Source: JAAEPI01 sp964352625 (lineage in GTDB: Bacteria; Bacteroidota; Bacteroidia; Cytophagales; Cyclobacteriaceae). Taken from it: a stretch of DNA of 64,000 nucleotides. Every line of letters begins with the position of its first letter. Within the stretch, counting starts at the first letter, position 1. Where the stretch lies: the NCBI GenBank assembly GCA_964352625.1, contig CAYGSD010000004.1, positions 124,001-188,000 on the forward strand, given 5' to 3'. Below, one piece after another: positions 61,680 through 64,000 of this stretch. Position numbers and translations under genes: made by a program. The notes beneath the pieces were generated by a model, which was not told where the DNA came from, ran no database searches, and was given only the letters and a program-made list of their open reading frames with translations.

Positions 61680-62475
61680 TATATAAATTGAAGTATGATT
61701 CCTCTAAATTTTCGTCTTTCTCTATTGTCTCTATTTTCTTTCCACCCACTACATCGGCCATCAATTTCTCGAAACTGTCAGTAGATTTTTGGTTGGCATA
61801 AATAATAGCGTCAGAGTATTGGGCACCTAACTTGATAAAGCCCTCATAATTGGCGGTAGTTAGTGGGTGTAGCATGCTATCATCAATGTCAATCATTTTC
61901 ACTTTCTCAATCAAATCAGCACCGAATTTGTGTGTGAAATTATTGTCATAGATTGTGAAAACAGTCTTTGATTCTTTGAAGATCGGATCATTCTTGTAGG
62001 TAGTTTTCACATACAAAGGAATAAGGCTTGTCATCCAATCATTGCAATGGATAATATCTGGAGCCCATCCTAATTTTTTCACTGTTTCAATAACGCCTTT
62101 GCAAAAGAATATTGCTCTTTCGTCATTGTCTTCAAAGAATTTTTCTTTCTTGTCGAAGAATACGGACTTTCTGTGGAAGTAGTCCTCATTATCAATAAAG
62201 TAAACCTGAAGTTTTGCATTTGGTATGGAGGCAACTTTGATAATGAGAGGTTTTTCTTCATCTCCGACTGAAATATTTATGCCTGATAACCTTACTACCT
62301 CATGTAACCGGTTTTTTCTTTCATTGATCAAACCAAAACGTGGAACTAAAATCCTAATTTCCATCCCTTTTTCCTGCATGGCTTGGGGCAGCCGTCTTAC
62401 GAACTCAGCAACGTCTGAGGTCTTCAGAAACGGATTAATCTCACTTGCCACGTAAAGGATCTTGATATTCGACAT
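61663..62475 (-). CDS. Lone N-terminal GT5 (glycogen/starch synthase-like) domain protein
   Basis: A 270-residue protein equal to only the N-terminal half of glycogen synthase. The start at 62475 was chosen because the family begins MSNIKILYVASEINPFLKT and a promoter fits it. The KxGGL motif of true synthases is KTSDV here, so the glycine pair that binds ADP-glucose is missing, and the C-terminal GT-B domain is absent. PDIIHCNDWMTSLIPLYVKTTY and TVFTIYDNNFTHKFGADLIEKV correspond to the conserved HxHDW and NL/H blocks of family 5. A catalytic role as a full synthase is unlikely. Confidence 0.85.
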   Translation of the reverse strand: MSNIKILYVASEINPFLKTSDVAEFVRRLPQAMQEKGMEIRILVPRFGLINERKNRLHEVVRLSGINISVGDEEKPLIIKVASIPNAKLQVYFIDNEDYFHRKSVFFDKKEKFFEDNDERAIFFCKGVIETVKKLGWAPDIIHCNDWMTSLIPLYVKTTYKNDPIFKESKTVFTIYDNNFTHKFGADLIEKVKMIDIDDSMLHPLTTANYEGFIKLGAQYSDAIIYANQKSTDSFEKLMADVVGGKKIETIEKDENLEESYFNLYNELIG

Positions 62476-62516
62476 ACTTATGGAATTTTGCTTGTTGCTT
62501 GTTGAGAAAACGAGCA

Positions 62517-62547
62517 CAAAAATACCATATTTTTGGTTTACCATCAA
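62517..62547 (-). promoter_or_regulatory. Promoter of the GT5-like/DUF4270/glmS operon
   Basis: Minus strand TTG (62545-62547), 20 nt, then TATTTTTG (62517-62524), both elements of the Bacteroidota promoter. The start codon at 62475 is 41 nt downstream of the box, which also supports that start over the upstream in-frame ATG at 62550, lying upstream of the promoter. Confidence 0.65.
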
Positions 62548-62577
62548 CATTATCAGTAAGATAGGAATCTGACTTTA

Positions 62578-63420
62578 ATGCTATATTTTGTTAAAATTAC
62601 TGAGCTAAGAGCTCACTTGGCCATACTTAGAAAGGAAAACAAATCCATCGGTTTGGTCCCCACAATGGGAGCCCTACATGAGGGACACCTGGCTCTTACT
62701 AAGGCCGCATCTGAATGCGATGTGGTGGTTGTGTCCATTTTTGTGAACCCGCTCCAATTCAATAATTCAAATGATTTGGCTAGCTATCCAAGGCAGTTAG
62801 AGGCAGATAGGGAACGATTGGGACAAAGCTGTGACATTCTCTTTGCACCCAGCTCTGAAGAGTTTTATGCAGAAAACACCCAGCTAAAAATTCAATTTGA
62901 TCTTGATCAAAAATTGGAGGGTAAATTCCGCCCCGGGCATTTCAACGGGGTTGGAATCGTGGTTGCGAAACTATTGAATGTTGTGCAGCCTGATAAGGCC
63001 TATTTTGGAAGAAAGGACCTGCAGCAATTAATTCTTGTGAAAACTCTCGTTCGTGACTTGTCTATCCAAACGGAGATTGTAGGGTGCCCAACTGTGCGCG
63101 AAGAGTCTGGTTTGGCTATGAGTTCGCGCAATGGACGTTTGAGTGACTCAGGTTTAGTGGTTGCTGCCAATATTTATAAGGGACTTCAGCTCTTTGAGGA
63201 TTCAGTTAGGAAAAAAGAATCGGTGGATGTGGCTAGGCAAAAAGCCAATACTTTCTATGCCAAAATAGAAGGGCTAGAAATAGAATATTTTGAGTGCGTG
63301 GATGATTCCTTTGATGTCATAAAGTCGGTAGAGGAGAACTCACCGATGGCTGCCTGCGTTGCAGCTTATGTGGAGGGCGTGAGATTAATTGATAACATAT
63401 ATTTGCGGTCTGAAAAATGA
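62578..63420 (+). CDS. panC: Pantoate-beta-alanine ligase
   Basis: A 280-residue pantothenate synthetase. The ATP site is GLVPTMGALHEGHLAL, and the pantoate site includes VVSIFVNPLQFNNSNDL, FRPGHFNGVGIVVAKLLNVVQPDKAYFGRKDLQQL and AMSSRNGRLS (KMSKS-like loop). Length is normal. It is divergent from the GT5-like gene by 102 bp and followed after 4 nt by panD. Confidence 0.97.
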   Translation: MLYFVKITELRAHLAILRKENKSIGLVPTMGALHEGHLALTKAASECDVVVVSIFVNPLQFNNSNDLASYPRQLEADRERLGQSCDILFAPSSEEFYAENTQLKIQFDLDQKLEGKFRPGHFNGVGIVVAKLLNVVQPDKAYFGRKDLQQLILVKTLVRDLSIQTEIVGCPTVREESGLAMSSRNGRLSDSGLVVAANIYKGLQLFEDSVRKKESVDVARQKANTFYAKIEGLEIEYFECVDDSFDVIKSVEENSPMAACVAAYVEGVRLIDNIYLRSEK

Positions 63421-63424
63421 GCTG

Positions 63425-63772
63425 ATGCGGATTGAGGTCTTAAAATCGAAAATTCATAGGGTAAAAATTACCCAAGCAGAATTACATTATGTGGGGTCTA
63501 TAACCATAGACGAAGACTTAATGGATGCTGCGAATATCATCGAAAATGAAAAGGTGCAGATCGTGAATATTCACAATGGCGAACGGCTAGAAACGTACGT
63601 AATTAAAGGAGAGAGAGGTTCAGGACAGGTTTGTCTAAATGGCCCTGCTGCACGTAAGGCACAAGTGGGAGATATAGTCATTGTTATCTCCTATGCCTCC
63701 ATGGATTTTGAAGAGGCCAAGAAGCATAAGCCCACACTAATTTTCCCAACTGAGAACAATCGGTTGGCTTAA
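63425..63772 (+). CDS. panD: Aspartate 1-decarboxylase
   Basis: A 115-residue pyruvoyl enzyme making beta-alanine from aspartate. The start at 63425 (MRIEVLKSKIHRVKITQAELHYVGSITID) was chosen over an in-frame ATG at 63389 inside panC. The self-cleavage site Gly-Ser in HYVGSITIDEDLMDAANI is intact, and NIHNGERLETYVIKGERGSGQVCLNGPAARKAQVGDIVIVISYA is the remaining core. It is coupled to panC and the flippase-like gene follows 3 nt later. Confidence 0.97.
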   Translation: MRIEVLKSKIHRVKITQAELHYVGSITIDEDLMDAANIIENEKVQIVNIHNGERLETYVIKGERGSGQVCLNGPAARKAQVGDIVIVISYASMDFEEAKKHKPTLIFPTENNRLA

Positions 63773-63775
63773 GCC

Positions 63776-64000
63776 ATGTCTCCAAATCTGAAAACCTTCT
63801 TGAAGGTGCTGCTCAGCGTATTGTTGGCGGTGGTCATTCTCTATTTTGTTTTCAAAAAAGTTGATCTTGAGGAATTCGTAGCTCAAGCAAAAACAGTGAA
63901 TTACTCATGGGTTCTGCTATCAATGGGCATCTCCTTTTTTAGCTATTTCCTTCGGGCGTACAGGTGGCGCTTACAATTGGAGCCATTGGGATATGCACCC
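63776..64000 (+). CDS. Flippase-like / LPG synthase TM-region membrane protein, truncated by window edge
   Basis: The first 75 codons of a membrane protein: MSPNLKTFLKVLLSVLLAVV then ILYFVFKKVDLEEFVAQAKTVNY and SWVLLSMGISFFSYFLRAYRW. The first hydrophobic segment, KVDLEEF turn and FLRAYRWRLQLEPLG match the N-terminus of the UPF0104/lysylphosphatidylglycerol synthase TM-region family. The 3' end lies outside the window. Related genomes have such a gene after panD. It starts 3 nt after the panD stop. Confidence 0.85.
   Translation, partial: MSPNLKTFLKVLLSVLLAVVILYFVFKKVDLEEFVAQAKTVNYSWVLLSMGISFFSYFLRAYRWRLQLEPLGYAP

Noticed and set aside
62548..62550. Upstream ATG of the GT5-like protein
   Set aside because: It lies upstream of the predicted promoter (62517-62547), so the start at 62475 was used.

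Overview
This 64 kb window is an ordinary, densely coded chromosomal stretch of a Bacteroidota bacterium, most likely a marine Cytophagales-type organism. The case rests on lineage-typical proteins (DUF4270 lipoprotein beside GlmS, BT_3928-type DoxX protein, DUF4834 protein, large lipoprotein alpha-2-macroglobulin, NqrF, archaeal/eukaryotic-type ProS, DUF1599 protein) and on several promoters that fit the Bacteroidota form, TAnnTTTG at -7 with TTG/TTTG about 19-20 nt upstream. I see no prophage, insertion sequence, CRISPR array or rRNA. No gap without a gene exceeds 300 bases.

Layout. 0-2.9 kb (minus): a PP2C phosphatase / STAS / HATPase partner-switching set and the start of a further gene running off the left edge. 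2.9-12.5 kb: guaB, pnuC, an AI-2E-type permease, a TIMP-like secreted protein, monomeric icd, panB, a thioredoxin-fold protein and an amidohydrolase. 12.5-24.8 kb: nqrF, accD (no zinc-ribbon cysteines), two orphan TPR histidine kinases, carB (no allosteric domain), a HisC-type aminotransferase, an M24 peptidase and rpmB. 24.8-36.1 kb: a lipocalin-like protein, a 1815-residue alpha-2-macroglobulin with a thioester motif, a WD40/SHOCT protein, a TRIC-type channel, queG, mscL, a Cu/Zn-SOD-like lipoprotein lacking zinc ligands, and ruvB. 36.1-39.7 kb: a polysaccharide-type operon of a 52-residue membrane protein, a sulfotransferase and a repeat-bearing glycosyltransferase. 39.7-51.7 kb: apbE, a ZIP transporter, cdaA-folP, DUF1599, BT_3928, aroK, a FadL-like porin with a Ser/Arg-rich secreted protein, proS, and nfeD-floA. 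51.7-55 kb: a WG-repeat protein and a PPGK-type glucokinase. 55-55.5 kb: a tRNA-Pro with a small GIY-YIG nuclease gene wedged between the tRNA and a broken copy of the tRNA 5' end. 55.5-64 kb: yaaA, gltX, ridA, glmS, DUF4270 and a lone GT5 N-terminal domain; divergently panC, panD and a flippase-like membrane protein cut by the right edge.

How the genes relate. PanB sits at 9-10 kb and PanC/PanD at 62-63 kb, so pantothenate synthesis is split. NqrF and ApbE (which flavinylates Nqr subunits) are both present, but no other nqr gene is. GlmS, DUF4270 and the GT5-like protein form an envelope-related operon.

The most unusual structure is the GIY-YIG/tRNA-Pro unit at 55.08-55.47 kb. The nuclease ORF starts 1 nt after a partial tRNA copy, and its last seven codons and stop codon are the 5' end of the intact tRNA. 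The tRNA reads as anticodon AGG, which is uncommon in bacteria.
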